Below the pieces are notes generated by a model. The model had not been told where the DNA came from, did not search any database, and saw nothing but the letters and a program-made list of their open reading frames with translations. A stretch of DNA of 64,000 bases from DATGZX01 sp035296965 (GTDB lineage Bacteria; Planctomycetota; Planctomycetia; Gemmatales; Gemmataceae), in assembly GCA_035296965.1 (NCBI GenBank), contig DATGZX010000332.1, positions 84,359 through 148,358 on the forward strand, written 5' to 3'. Below are positions 7,470-16,045 of this stretch, piece after piece. Position numbers and translations under genes: made by a program. Within the stretch, counting starts at the first letter, position 1. Each line of letters begins with the position of its first letter.

Positions 7470-9479
7470 CTATTTTGCGAGTGGGAAAACTTCGTCGAGT
7501 GGGATCTCCCATTGACCTAGCCCCACGCTGACCAGCGCGACGTTTCGCTTGAAGTCGACGCGCACAATGCGCCCGGCCTTATCGAAGCGTTCCACGTGCA
7601 CGGGGTCGTTGGCTTGCAGCTTGGCGCGAGCCTCGCGCAATGCCGTGGCGTCCTCTGCTTCGCGCTCCAGGGAGACTAACTTCTGGCAGTAGGCTTCCCG
7701 TTGCTGCTCGGCTTCGTGCTGCGCGGACAGCGCTTCGGCGCGAGCTTTCTCCGCTTCCTCGCGAAGCAGTTGCAGCTTGGCCATCTCCGGGGCGCGCCGC
7801 TGCCTGCGCCGGAGATAGCGCTGCGCCCGCCGCAGCAGCTCGCGCGGCAGCTTCAGCCGGCGTGCGATCTTGAGAGCGTTGCTCATGCCGAACTGGCCGA
7901 TTTGCAGCCGATAGGTGGGTCGCAGCGTCTCGACGTCAAATTCCACGGCGGCGTTCTCGGCGTGCTCGTTGGTGAAAGCGTAGGTCTTCAGATCGCCCAG
8001 GTGTGTTGTCACCATGGCAAGGCAGTTCGTTCGATCCAGTTCATCGAGAATAGCTCGTCCCAGGGCCGCTCCCTCGGCCGGGTCTGTGCCCGCGCCCAAT
8101 TCGTCCAGCAACACCAGGCTTTCCTTGTCGGCCAGGCGCAGGATCGAAGCGATGCGCGACATGTGTGAGCTGAACGTGCTCAGCGATTGTTCGATGCTTT
8201 GTTCATCGCCAATGTCAGCCAGGACCTGATGAAAAACCGGGACCATGCTGCCCTGCCCCGCCGGAATGGGCATTCCGGACTGGGCCATGAGACACAACAG
8301 GCCGGTTGTCTTGAGCGTTACAGTTTTGCCTCCGGTGTTCGGACCCGTGATGACCAGCATGTTGAAAGCATGGCCCATGCAAACATCAATGGGCACCACG
8401 GAGCGCGGTTCCGCCTCGGTCGGGCACGAGGGCCCGGCTGGCGCTTCGGATTGCTGGCTCCCGGGAGAATTGGAAGAGTCTGCACCAACCGGCCCGGCGG
8501 GCCCAGTACCTCGTTGAGCTCGGAATAAGAATTCCAGGAGGGGATGCCGCGCTTGCCGGAGCCAGAGCCGGCCTTCCGTGTTGATTTCCGGCTCAACCAT
8601 ATCGTAATCTCGGGCAAAACGCGCCTTGGCGGAGACGAAATCCAGTTGCGCCATCACCTCGATGGCATGAGTCAGCGGCCGAGACACCCGGCCGACCTCT
8701 CCGGTGAGCCGGCGCAGGATCCGCTGGATTTCGCGCTCCTCGGCTCCTTTCAAGACGGCCCGCTCCGCGCTCAGGCTGGCGACGCCGGCCGGTTCGATGA
8801 AGACCGTTTCTCCCGTGCTGCTCGTGCGATGCACGACGCCTTGCAGCTTGTGGCGATGATTGACGGCCACCGGTAAGACGTAATGGTCGCCGCTTACGGT
8901 CGCGTTGGGATAACGCAGGATTTTGCGGAGTTCGGGATCGCGCAGCAAGCGTTTGATTTGGTTCTGCACACGCTCATCCACCTCCGCCAACTGCTGCCGC
9001 ACTTGGGCGAGTTCCCGGCTCGCCATGTCCAGAACATGTGCCCGGCTATCGATGCAGCCGGTAATGCTCTTGGCCACGGGTCCCAGGTCCTCGATCGGCG
9101 TCAACACGTCGGCCAGCCGCTGAAAACGCCCGTCCAGACGCATCCGGTAACGAAACATGTTGCCAGTGCACGTCAGCGTCTCGGCGACCTCCAGCAGTTG
9201 TTCCGCCGACAAGACCGCCCCGATAGCCGCACGACGGACCAGCATGCGCACATCATGAAGGCCGCCAAAGGGAGGCGCTTGACCTTGCCCGATGGCTTCG
9301 CCCATTTCGGTCACGAGTGCCAGGTTCGCGCGGATCTTCACCGGATCGGCGCTCGGTTCCACGGCGCGAGCAAGTTCCTTGCCGAGCGCACAGGCAGCGT
9401 AGCCGGCCAACAGTTCCCGGACTTTTTCGAGCTCCAGCAATTCCAGGCTGTGTGCGTCCATCATGACAACGTCGAACAT
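7470..9479 (-). CDS. mutS2: Endonuclease MutS2-like protein lacking the Smr domain
   Basis: 669 residues, shorter than the usual roughly 780-residue MutS2. Visible parts are the N-terminal clamp/lever region with the conserved motif HRHKLQGVVHRTSSTGETVF, Walker A GPNTGGKT near residue 380, Walker B LVLLDELGAGTDP and a coiled-coil stretch rich in Glu/Ala/Arg. The C-terminus is a short beta-type domain (GRIVRVDFKRNVALVSVGLG) with no Smr nuclease domain. About 40 Pro/Gly/Ser-rich residues are inserted just before the ATPase domain. MutS2 proteins act in recombination suppression and rescue of collided ribosomes; without Smr this one cannot cut by that route. Internal ATGs at residues 6 and 7 are alternative starts. 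Confidence 0.9.
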   Translation of the reverse strand: MFDVVMMDAHSLELLELEKVRELLAGYAACALGKELARAVEPSADPVKIRANLALVTEMGEAIGQGQAPPFGGLHDVRMLVRRAAIGAVLSAEQLLEVAETLTCTGNMFRYRMRLDGRFQRLADVLTPIEDLGPVAKSITGCIDSRAHVLDMASRELAQVRQQLAEVDERVQNQIKRLLRDPELRKILRYPNATVSGDHYVLPVAVNHRHKLQGVVHRTSSTGETVFIEPAGVASLSAERAVLKGAEEREIQRILRRLTGEVGRVSRPLTHAIEVMAQLDFVSAKARFARDYDMVEPEINTEGRLWLRQARHPLLEFLFRAQRGTGPAGPVGADSSNSPGSQQSEAPAGPSCPTEAEPRSVVPIDVCMGHAFNMLVITGPNTGGKTVTLKTTGLLCLMAQSGMPIPAGQGSMVPVFHQVLADIGDEQSIEQSLSTFSSHMSRIASILRLADKESLVLLDELGAGTDPAEGAALGRAILDELDRTNCLAMVTTHLGDLKTYAFTNEHAENAAVEFDVETLRPTYRLQIGQFGMSNALKIARRLKLPRELLRRAQRYLRRRQRRAPEMAKLQLLREEAEKARAEALSAQHEAEQQREAYCQKLVSLEREAEDATALREARAKLQANDPVHVERFDKAGRIVRVDFKRNVALVSVGLGQWEIPLDEVFPLAK

Positions 9480-9826
9480 AGCCCGACAGACAAACGGGCT
9501 TCACCCCAGGTTCGCTTTTGCAAGCGGGTACAAGAAGCTTCATTCTAGCGAACGTCATTCGTGCGCCCAACGAGGTTGTACTGGACTTCCCCCTGTGACC
9601 TCGAATTGACAGCTTAGCGACAAAAAAGCCTTCACATTGGTTTAGGTCGCAAGACTGGTGAAGGGAGGCCCCACCCTGCCCGACAAAGATCACGAGGGCA
9701 CTCGATCCGTTGGGGCAGTTCGTGGAGCCCAAATCGTAACCGAATGCAACATGCCTCGCATGCCCTCTTTCGCTTGTTTTTGGTATGATACGTCGTTTAA
9801 TCGATCGTCTGGTCTCAGGATTAAGC
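9480..9826. other. Intergenic region between divergent genes
   Basis: Divergent promoter space between mutS2 (minus) and the small gene at 9827 (plus). I see no convincing open reading frame, hairpin or repeat. A TATGATAC near 9783 could be a -10 element for the downstream pair. Confidence 0.4.
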
Positions 9827-10141
9827 ATGAGCAGCGCACTTGACCCCGCGGCGTTGTCCCCGCCCGATTTTCGCTGGCCGCCGCCGCGAACTAAGTGGGA
9901 GCGCGAATACCGCGCCTTTCGCCGACTGCTGCCGGAAATGCTGCTGACTGAGCGCGGCAAGTTTGTCGCTATTCATGAGGAGCGTGTCATCGACATGGAT
10001 CGTGACGAAATGGCGTTAATCGCCAGGGTGCTGGCCAAGGTCGGCAATGTCGATATCCATGTCGGCCTCGTCACGGATGTACCAGAGCCGGTCTATCGCT
10101 CGGGTGTCGTGCGCGATTTCTCGGCGTCGGATTCACCATGA
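9827..10141 (+). CDS. Small conserved protein encoded upstream of a retropepsin-like protease
   Basis: 104 residues from the ATG at 9827, preferred over an ATG at 9785 because it has an AGGA-type ribosome-binding site. The core RGKFVAIHEERVIDMDRDE resembles the short DUF5678-type proteins whose sequence runs 'GKYVAI..G.VVD'. Charged, no signal peptide or membrane segment. The stop overlaps the next start (ATGA), so the two are translationally coupled. I recall similar small proteins next to aspartyl protease genes in planctomycetes and cyanobacteria. Function unknown; the pairing suggests a regulator, substrate or partner of the protease. Confidence 0.6.
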   Translation: MSSALDPAALSPPDFRWPPPRTKWEREYRAFRRLLPEMLLTERGKFVAIHEERVIDMDRDEMALIARVLAKVGNVDIHVGLVTDVPEPVYRSGVVRDFSASDSP

Positions 10142-10518
10142 TTCGCTATGCTTTCCTCGCCCAACTAGACCCGCCGGCACCCTTCGTCAATGTCGTAGTG
10201 CGCAATCTCGCGACCGGTGCGGAGCTGCGCGACTTACCCGCCCAATTGGACACGGCCGCTGATCGCACTGTCTTACCCGAATCTTTGGTCGGATTATTGG
10301 GACTGCCCCAAGTAGGGACGCTGAAGCTTGGCGGCTTCGGAGGCGCCACCTTCACGCTGCCTGTGTACCCGATCTTGCTTGGTCTTCATGACTTGCCGGC
10401 CCAGCCCTTCAAGGTCGCCGCACATGCAGAAGAATCCTGGATCCTCCTCGGCCGCGATGTCTTGAATTCCTTTCGTGTCTTATTAGACGGTCCTCAGTTG
10501 GCGTTGGAAATCGGCTGA
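10138..10518 (+). CDS. Retropepsin-like aspartic protease domain protein
   Basis: 126 residues with one retropepsin-like domain. The active-site region reads LDTAADRTVLP, against the usual DTGA or DSGA, so the Gly after Asp-Thr is Ala. A hydrophobic segment and GRDVLNSFRVLLDGP near the C-terminus match the second conserved block (GRDxLN) of this group. No signal peptide, so it is cytoplasmic; such enzymes act as homodimers with one catalytic Asp per subunit. It is translationally coupled to the upstream small gene. Good fold match; activity uncertain because of the Gly-to-Ala change. Confidence 0.72.
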   Translation: MIRYAFLAQLDPPAPFVNVVVRNLATGAELRDLPAQLDTAADRTVLPESLVGLLGLPQVGTLKLGGFGGATFTLPVYPILLGLHDLPAQPFKVAAHAEESWILLGRDVLNSFRVLLDGPQLALEIG

Positions 10519-10643
10519 CGAACACGCCGAGCTCGACAATTAATTAACAAACAGCCCATTGCTCCGCCGTCCGCACGGGCGTAGAGTGTGACCAACAATC
10601 GCGAACATTTGGATGTTCGGTTTCCGCCCTGGGAGTATCGATC

Positions 10644-12608
10644 ATGCGAACCAGTGTACGAATCCTGTTCGTCGTCCTGGGGTGCTGGCTGGCGTGCGCG
10701 CCCGTGCGACCCGCCGACGCGCCGCCTGAGATGAAATTCAACGACGTGAGAGAGGTCGCGCCCGGCGTCTTCTTTCGCTACTCGGCCATCAGCGCGACCG
10801 ACAAGAATGTCCAGTTCGGCGGCTGCAACAACATCTGGATCGTCTTCGAGGACTATGTCGTGGTGATCGATGCCAACTTCCCCAAGGAAGCAGCCGATGT
10901 CATCGAGGCGATCAAGAAGACCACCGACAAGCCGATCCGTTACGTTCTGGATACGCACCATCACGGCGACCATTCTTACGGCAACGCGGTCTTCGGCAAT
11001 GCGGGAGCCAGCATCGTTGCCCAGACCAATTGTTACCGGCTGCTCCGCGAGAACGGCGTGCAGGAATTCAAGCAGGCGGGGCGCGGGCCGACCGGACGGA
11101 AGGATGTTGCGGAGAGCAAACTCAAGGTCCCCAACGTCGTCTTCGACGAAAAACTGGTGTTCGACGACGGCAAGCAGCGCGTCGAGTTCCTCTTTCTCGG
11201 CCATGCGCATACCTCGGGCGACGCCTTCGCTTATCTGCCCCGGCACAAGCTCCTCTGCACCGGCGACGCCTGCGTGAACGGCGCCTTCAACTTCATGGGC
11301 CATTCGGATTCGGCTTCCTGGATACGCGTCATGGAGCGCGCCCAGCAGCTCGATGTGAAGATGGTTCTGCCCGGTCATGGTCCCATCGCTGGCAAGGATT
11401 TACTGGAGAAACAGAAGCGCTATTTCGTCGAACTCCGCCAACAGGTCCAGCAGGGCATCCAGGCTGACAAGAGCGAGGAGGACATCATCGCCGGCATCGA
11501 CATGCCCTGGTACAAGGAGTGGACGGGCGTCATCCCCACTGGGGAAAATACCAAATACGTCTATGCGGAGCTGACCGGAAAGGTCACTCCGTGGGACCTC
11601 TCCGAGGAGTTTGGTATATTTCCCGGGCCCTCGCCGACGAAAGATACTCCGGGCTGGACGAAACCGCGTCGCATTGTTGTGCCCAACCTGATGCCGGCCC
11701 GCTTGGCCGAGCTCAAACACGTGGCGCCGGAGATCGAGTTCATTCCGGTCAGGAGCGCCGAGGAAGCCGCCAAGGTGGCCGAGGATGCCGACGCGGTGAT
11801 CGGCTACTGCACGTCCGACATCGTTAAGTCCGGCAAGAAACTGCGCTGGATCCAGTTTGGCAGCGCCGGCGTGGAAAAGGCGCTGGTCCCGGAGCTGGTG
11901 GACAGTCAGATTGTTTTGACCAACTTGCAGCGCATTCATGGCCCCAATGTTGCCGATCAGGCATTTGCGCTGCTGCTGGCCCTGACCCGCGGCGTGCGCG
12001 ACAGGGCGCGTGCGGCCGGTGCTGCGACGGCGGCCAAGCCGTCGCACGAACGCCAAGAGCTGCAGGGCAAGACCATGCTGGTTGTCGGCCTCGGCGGGGT
12101 TGGCACGCAGATCAGCCGGCGGGCACATGCCTTCGGCATGCGGGTCATGGCCATTGACCCCAAGGACATGGAACGGCCTCCCTTCGTCTTCAGCCTCGAC
12201 AAGCCGGCAAAGATCGTGGAGCTGCTGCCCCAGGCAGATGTTGTCGTACTGGCCTGTCCGTTGACTGCGGAAACGCGGGGAATGTTCGGCGAAGCGCAAT
12301 TCCAGGCGATGAAGAAGTCGGCTTACTTTATCAACATCGCTCGCGGGGGCCTCGTGCAGACGCCCGCGCTGATTGCTGCAATTGAAAAGAAACAGATTGC
12401 CGGCGCCGGCATGGACGTGACCGACCCCGAGCCGTTGCCGGAGGAACACCCGCTCTGGAAAATGCCGAACGTGCTGGTGAGCCCGCACGTGGGCGGTGAA
12501 TCAGCGGGCGCCAACGACCGGCGCTGGCGCTTGTGGCGCGAGAATGTCCGGCGCTTCGCGGTGGGCGAGCCGCTTTTGTGCGTCGTGGATAAGGGAAAGG
12601 GATATTGA
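10644..12608 (+). CDS. Exported metallo-beta-lactamase / D-2-hydroxyacid dehydrogenase fusion
   Basis: 654 residues with two enzymes in one chain. An N-terminal signal peptide (RTSVRILFVVLGCWLACAP) precedes a metallo-beta-lactamase fold domain: THHHGDH at residues 104-110, FLGHAHTSGD, LLCTGDACVNG and LPGHGPI supply the expected metal ligands. From about residue 350 a D-isomer 2-hydroxyacid dehydrogenase follows, with NAD-binding GLGGVG near residue 482, the catalytic-Arg motif NIARGGLV, the Glu motif DPEPLPEEHPLW and catalytic His in SPHVGG. The ATG at 10644 has a GGGAG ribosome-binding site. The odd point is an export signal on an NAD-dependent enzyme. Substrates cannot be inferred. No frame break was seen between the domains, so the fusion appears real. 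Confidence 0.85.
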   Translation: MRTSVRILFVVLGCWLACAPVRPADAPPEMKFNDVREVAPGVFFRYSAISATDKNVQFGGCNNIWIVFEDYVVVIDANFPKEAADVIEAIKKTTDKPIRYVLDTHHHGDHSYGNAVFGNAGASIVAQTNCYRLLRENGVQEFKQAGRGPTGRKDVAESKLKVPNVVFDEKLVFDDGKQRVEFLFLGHAHTSGDAFAYLPRHKLLCTGDACVNGAFNFMGHSDSASWIRVMERAQQLDVKMVLPGHGPIAGKDLLEKQKRYFVELRQQVQQGIQADKSEEDIIAGIDMPWYKEWTGVIPTGENTKYVYAELTGKVTPWDLSEEFGIFPGPSPTKDTPGWTKPRRIVVPNLMPARLAELKHVAPEIEFIPVRSAEEAAKVAEDADAVIGYCTSDIVKSGKKLRWIQFGSAGVEKALVPELVDSQIVLTNLQRIHGPNVADQAFALLLALTRGVRDRARAAGAATAAKPSHERQELQGKTMLVVGLGGVGTQISRRAHAFGMRVMAIDPKDMERPPFVFSLDKPAKIVELLPQADVVVLACPLTAETRGMFGEAQFQAMKKSAYFINIARGGLVQTPALIAAIEKKQIAGAGMDVTDPEPLPEEHPLWKMPNVLVSPHVGGESAGANDRRWRLWRENVRRFAVGEPLLCVVDKGKGY

Positions 12609-12709
12609 TGTCTGCCGCAGGGACCGCGTTGGCAAGCAGACGGTGACAAGCAAACGATGATCTCCCCGGTCTCGCTATACTGAGCGCGGTCAAGAATGAG
12701 ACATTGCCC

Positions 12710-12779
12710 CGTAGCCGCATTCGCCAGAATGCGGGCTATCTCGCACGGTTTCCCCCGCATTCTGGCGAATGCGGCTACG
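12710..12779. repeat. Palindromic repeat pair (REP-like)
   Basis: Two 26-bp arms, 12710-12735 and 12754-12779, are inverted copies of each other. Each arm is itself a hairpin (CCGCATTC-GCCA-GAATGCGG). The nested layout resembles REP/BIME elements and lies immediately upstream of thiO. Confidence 0.7.
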
Positions 12780-12825
12780 ACCTATGTGTATCAGTATTGA
12801 CCCCACGCCGCATATAACAATCGGT

Positions 12826-13953
12826 ATGGCGAACCATCCGGATGTTCTGATCATTGGCGGCGGTGTCATCGGCCTCACGACGGCCTATTACCTTGCTCGC
12901 GAAAAGTTGCGCGTCGAAATCGTCGACAAGAGCGATTTCGGACAGGAAGCTTCCTGGGCGGGGGCGGGCATCCTTCCGCCCGGCAATCCGCGCTCTGCCC
13001 GGCTGCCGATCGATCAACTGCGTGCCCACAGCGCAGCGCTATTTCCCACTCTGTCTGCTGAATTGCGCGAACGGACGGGAGTCGATAACGGTTTTGTGCA
13101 GTCGGGCGGTCTGGAATTCCTGGTGCAAGCGGACCAGGTAGCGGCCAATGAATGGCGCGAGGAAGGCATTGTCTTCGAGCAGCTCAACGAGAAGAAGCTT
13201 CGCGAGATGGAGCCCGCTCTTGCCCCTGGCCTTGGCAAGGCATGTTATTTGCCGGACATGTGCCAGTTGCGGAATCCGCGGCACCTCAAAGCCCTGCTGG
13301 CAGCTTGCCAATCTTTGGGAGTCCAGCTCCGCCCTGGTACGCCGGCCTGTCGATTCAATCACCAGGGTGGGCTGATTACTGCTTTGGAAAGTGATCGAGG
13401 GCAGGTTCACGCCGGTCGTTTTATTGTGGCGACGGGCGCCTGGACCGGCCCAGTGCTGGAGCCGCTTGGTTGGAAGAGTGGGATCCATCCCGTGCGCGGC
13501 CAAATTGCCCTGCTCAGTACACGCGCGCCGCTCTTTCGCCGCATCTTGCTCTGGGGCTCTCAGTATCTGGTGCCTCGGCCCGATGGGCGAGTGCTGGTCG
13601 GATCCACGGAAGAAGATGCCGGCTTCGAAAAATGCACCACGGCGGCTGCCATTGCCGAGCTGTTGGCACTGGCTTGCCGACTCGTGCCGGCCCTGTCGGC
13701 AGCCGGGCTCGAGCGCTGCTGGGCAGGACTGCGTCCCGGCAGTCCGGATGGATTGCCTTTCCTTGGCCCGGTGCCCGGATTCAGCAATCTCTATGTTGCG
13801 GCCGGGCATTTTCGCGCCGGCATCCAACTTTCACCGGCCACCGCGTTGGTCATGAAGGAATTGCTGCTGGGGCAGTCTCTTACCGTGCCGCTCGATTCCT
13901 TCCGCCTCGACCGCGCGCCGGCCCCACGCTGCCAGTCCGTGTTTCGGTCCTAG
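12826..13953 (+). CDS. thiO: Glycine oxidase ThiO
   Basis: 375 residues, FAD-dependent D-amino-acid oxidase family. The dinucleotide-binding motif VLIIGGGVIGLTTAYYLA starts at residue 7, followed by ASWAGAGILPPG, the usual ThiO signature region. Later family motifs are IVATGAWTGPVL, HPVRGQIALL, GSTEEDAGF, CWAGLRPGSPDGLPFLG and AAGHFRAGIQLSPAT. ThiO oxidises glycine to iminoacetate for the thiazole moiety of thiamine. The ATG at 12826 places the FAD motif right at the N-terminus; a longer version from 12769 would run into the palindromic repeat. No other thiamine gene is adjacent, so assignment rests on sequence alone. Confidence 0.85.
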   Translation: MANHPDVLIIGGGVIGLTTAYYLAREKLRVEIVDKSDFGQEASWAGAGILPPGNPRSARLPIDQLRAHSAALFPTLSAELRERTGVDNGFVQSGGLEFLVQADQVAANEWREEGIVFEQLNEKKLREMEPALAPGLGKACYLPDMCQLRNPRHLKALLAACQSLGVQLRPGTPACRFNHQGGLITALESDRGQVHAGRFIVATGAWTGPVLEPLGWKSGIHPVRGQIALLSTRAPLFRRILLWGSQYLVPRPDGRVLVGSTEEDAGFEKCTTAAAIAELLALACRLVPALSAAGLERCWAGLRPGSPDGLPFLGPVPGFSNLYVAAGHFRAGIQLSPATALVMKELLLGQSLTVPLDSFRLDRAPAPRCQSVFRS

Positions 13954-14061
13954 CTCACTTTCTGTAGAATTCAGCGTCGAGCAGGAATGCCGGGCTGTCG
14001 GCTCATGTAATATCAAGGCGCGGCTCGCGAACTATATCGCAGTGCTTGATTCGGCAGCGGC

Positions 14062-14110
14062 GTAGGACAGATTTCCCAATCTGTCCGGTCAGGTTGGAAA
14101 CCTGACCTAC
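14062..14110. repeat. Double-hairpin intergenic repeat
   Basis: Two adjacent hairpins (GACAGATT...AATCTGTC and GTCAGGTT...AACCTGAC) enclosed by outer complementary GTAGG/CCTAC ends. It lies between thiO and the first GTPase gene. Confidence 0.6.
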
Positions 14111-14199
14111 TTCCGAATCGCGGACGGTCATTTAGTAACGGGGCGCCAGGGCCCGGCAATTCCGCGCTCAAGTGGAGATAGCCGATTACGGGACCATTG

Positions 14200-15996
14200 A
14201 TGAACGAACTCGGCACGGGCACGCTGACTAGTCAGCTTGTGGAAGACCTGGGCTGGCTGGAGGAGCATTGTCGCAACCGGCCAGGGCAAGTCGTCCACGC
14301 GGGGCAACTGCGCCTCGCCGGGTCCCTGGTGCGCAATTGCATCGTCCCTTTTCTCGAAAATCAGCCTGCCACGCCCTTGCATGTCGCGGTCGTGGGCGGA
14401 GCCGGCGCGGGCAAGAGCACGGTGATCAACTTGCTCACCGGGGCGGTCATGGCCGAGGCAAACCCCCAGGCGGGTTTTACGCGTCACCCCATTGCTTACA
14501 GCAACGCCAATGGTTCGCCGGACTGGTCAGGCCATGCCGGCTTCCTGAAGCCGCTCCGCAAACTGGAAGAGGCCAGCCCTGCGAACCTGGACGAGGATGT
14601 CTACCAGCTACGCAAGGTCCCCGAGGAGCCGATCGCTGCCAACCTGATCAAAAACTTCGTCGTCTGGGATTGCCCGGATATGACGACGTGGGCGGCCACG
14701 GGTTATGTCCCCCGCCTGCTTGAAGTTGCTGGACTGGCTGACATCCTCATTTATGTCGCATCGGACGAGCGCTACAACGATGAGGTTCCCACGCAGTTTC
14801 TACAGCTTCTTCTCCAGACGCGCAAGCCGGTGATTGTTTGCCTGATGAAAATGAAGGAGGCGGATGCGCCAGCCATCATCGCACATTTCCAGCGTGAAGT
14901 TCTCGGCAAATTGGCACAAGATGCCGTGGCCTGTCTCGCCATTCCCTTCTTGACCCCTGAGCAGCTGGCGGACCCGGTGCGCCTGGCAGCGCGCACGCGG
15001 ATTACGCTCCTCAATCAGGTGGGCGTATTGGGCGACCCTGCCCTGGCCGCCCGGCGAAGGGTTGTGACTGGAGCAGCCCGCTACCTGACGACCCATTGCG
15101 AGCAGTTCCTAGCCGCCGCCCGGCAGGATGTGGCTGCTCTGGAGGACTGGCGGAGCCTTGTGCAGGCCGGCCAGGTCGAGTTCGATAACCGCTATCGGCG
15201 GGAATACCTGAGCAGCGAGAAATTCGCGAGCTTCGACGAGGCCCTGGTGCGGCTGCTCGATCTCTTGGAGTTGCCCGGCGCGGGCAAGGTGGTCAGCACC
15301 GCCCTTTGGGTCGTGCGCACTCCCTATCGGCTTATTAAAGGTTGGCTGGGCAAGGCGTTGAGCCGGTCCGAGGCTGCATCGCTTCCCGAGTATCCCGTGC
15401 TGGAACAGGCCCTCAAGGGCTGGCTCGACATGCTCCACAAGGAAGCGGTGCGCCGGGCTGACGCGCACGGCGTATGGGACCATATCGAGAAAGGCTTCAA
15501 CAGCGATCTTGCCAGCCTGGCCCGAGTCCGCTTCGAGCAGGGTTTCCGCAGCTTCCGGCTCAGCCTTGCCGACGAGGTGGAGCGCACGGCGCGTTCGATT
15601 TACGAAGAGCTGGAAAAGAGTCCCATCATGCTGGCCACCCTGCGCAGCGGCAACTTTGCGCTGGATGTTGCAGCTATCGTCGGCGCCTTCACCATCGGCC
15701 ACTTCGGCGTGCAGGATTTCGTGCTGGTGCCGCTCTTGGCTGCCATCAAGCAGCAGGTCATCGAGCTGCTCGGCAAGCAGTATGTCGATAATCAACGCGA
15801 GCAGATTCGCACCCGGCAGCAATTGCTCGAAGCCCAGTACATCTCCGGGCCACTGGCGGAATGGCTGGCGCAATGGCCTGCCACGGGAGGGTCGACGTTC
15901 GAGCGCTTGCAAGCAGCCCTGCGCCGTATCCCGCTAGCGGTCCGCCAGCTGGATACCGCTGTGGCCAAGGCGCTCGGCCCCAGCGAGCGCCGCTGA
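14200..15996 (+). CDS. Large dynamin-like / Era-type GTPase
   Basis: About 598 residues starting at the ATG right after an in-frame TTG. The P-loop GGAGAGKST is at about residues 65-73, a G3-like DCPD follows in VVWDCPDMTTW, and the G4 position reads CLMKMKEAD rather than NKxD. The C-terminal 350 residues are helical with a hydrophobic stretch (ALDVAAIVGAFTIGHFG) that could contact membrane. It precedes a second GTPase gene by 49 bases on the same strand; the pair probably forms an operon and may function together, like bacterial dynamin-like pairs. No TM helix as clear as in its partner. Function unknown. Confidence 0.65.
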   Translation: MNELGTGTLTSQLVEDLGWLEEHCRNRPGQVVHAGQLRLAGSLVRNCIVPFLENQPATPLHVAVVGGAGAGKSTVINLLTGAVMAEANPQAGFTRHPIAYSNANGSPDWSGHAGFLKPLRKLEEASPANLDEDVYQLRKVPEEPIAANLIKNFVVWDCPDMTTWAATGYVPRLLEVAGLADILIYVASDERYNDEVPTQFLQLLLQTRKPVIVCLMKMKEADAPAIIAHFQREVLGKLAQDAVACLAIPFLTPEQLADPVRLAARTRITLLNQVGVLGDPALAARRRVVTGAARYLTTHCEQFLAAARQDVAALEDWRSLVQAGQVEFDNRYRREYLSSEKFASFDEALVRLLDLLELPGAGKVVSTALWVVRTPYRLIKGWLGKALSRSEAASLPEYPVLEQALKGWLDMLHKEAVRRADAHGVWDHIEKGFNSDLASLARVRFEQGFRSFRLSLADEVERTARSIYEELEKSPIMLATLRSGNFALDVAAIVGAFTIGHFGVQDFVLVPLLAAIKQQVIELLGKQYVDNQREQIRTRQQLLEAQYISGPLAEWLAQWPATGGSTFERLQAALRRIPLAVRQLDTAVAKALGPSERR

Positions 15997-16045
15997 CATA
16001 CCGATCCAGAGAGCCAAGCCGGCGATATGGACCAGCTTCAATCTG

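Noticed and set aside
12710..14110. Palindromic repeats considered as a CRISPR array
   Set aside because: The repeats are inverted rather than regularly spaced direct repeats, and no spacers or cas genes are present.
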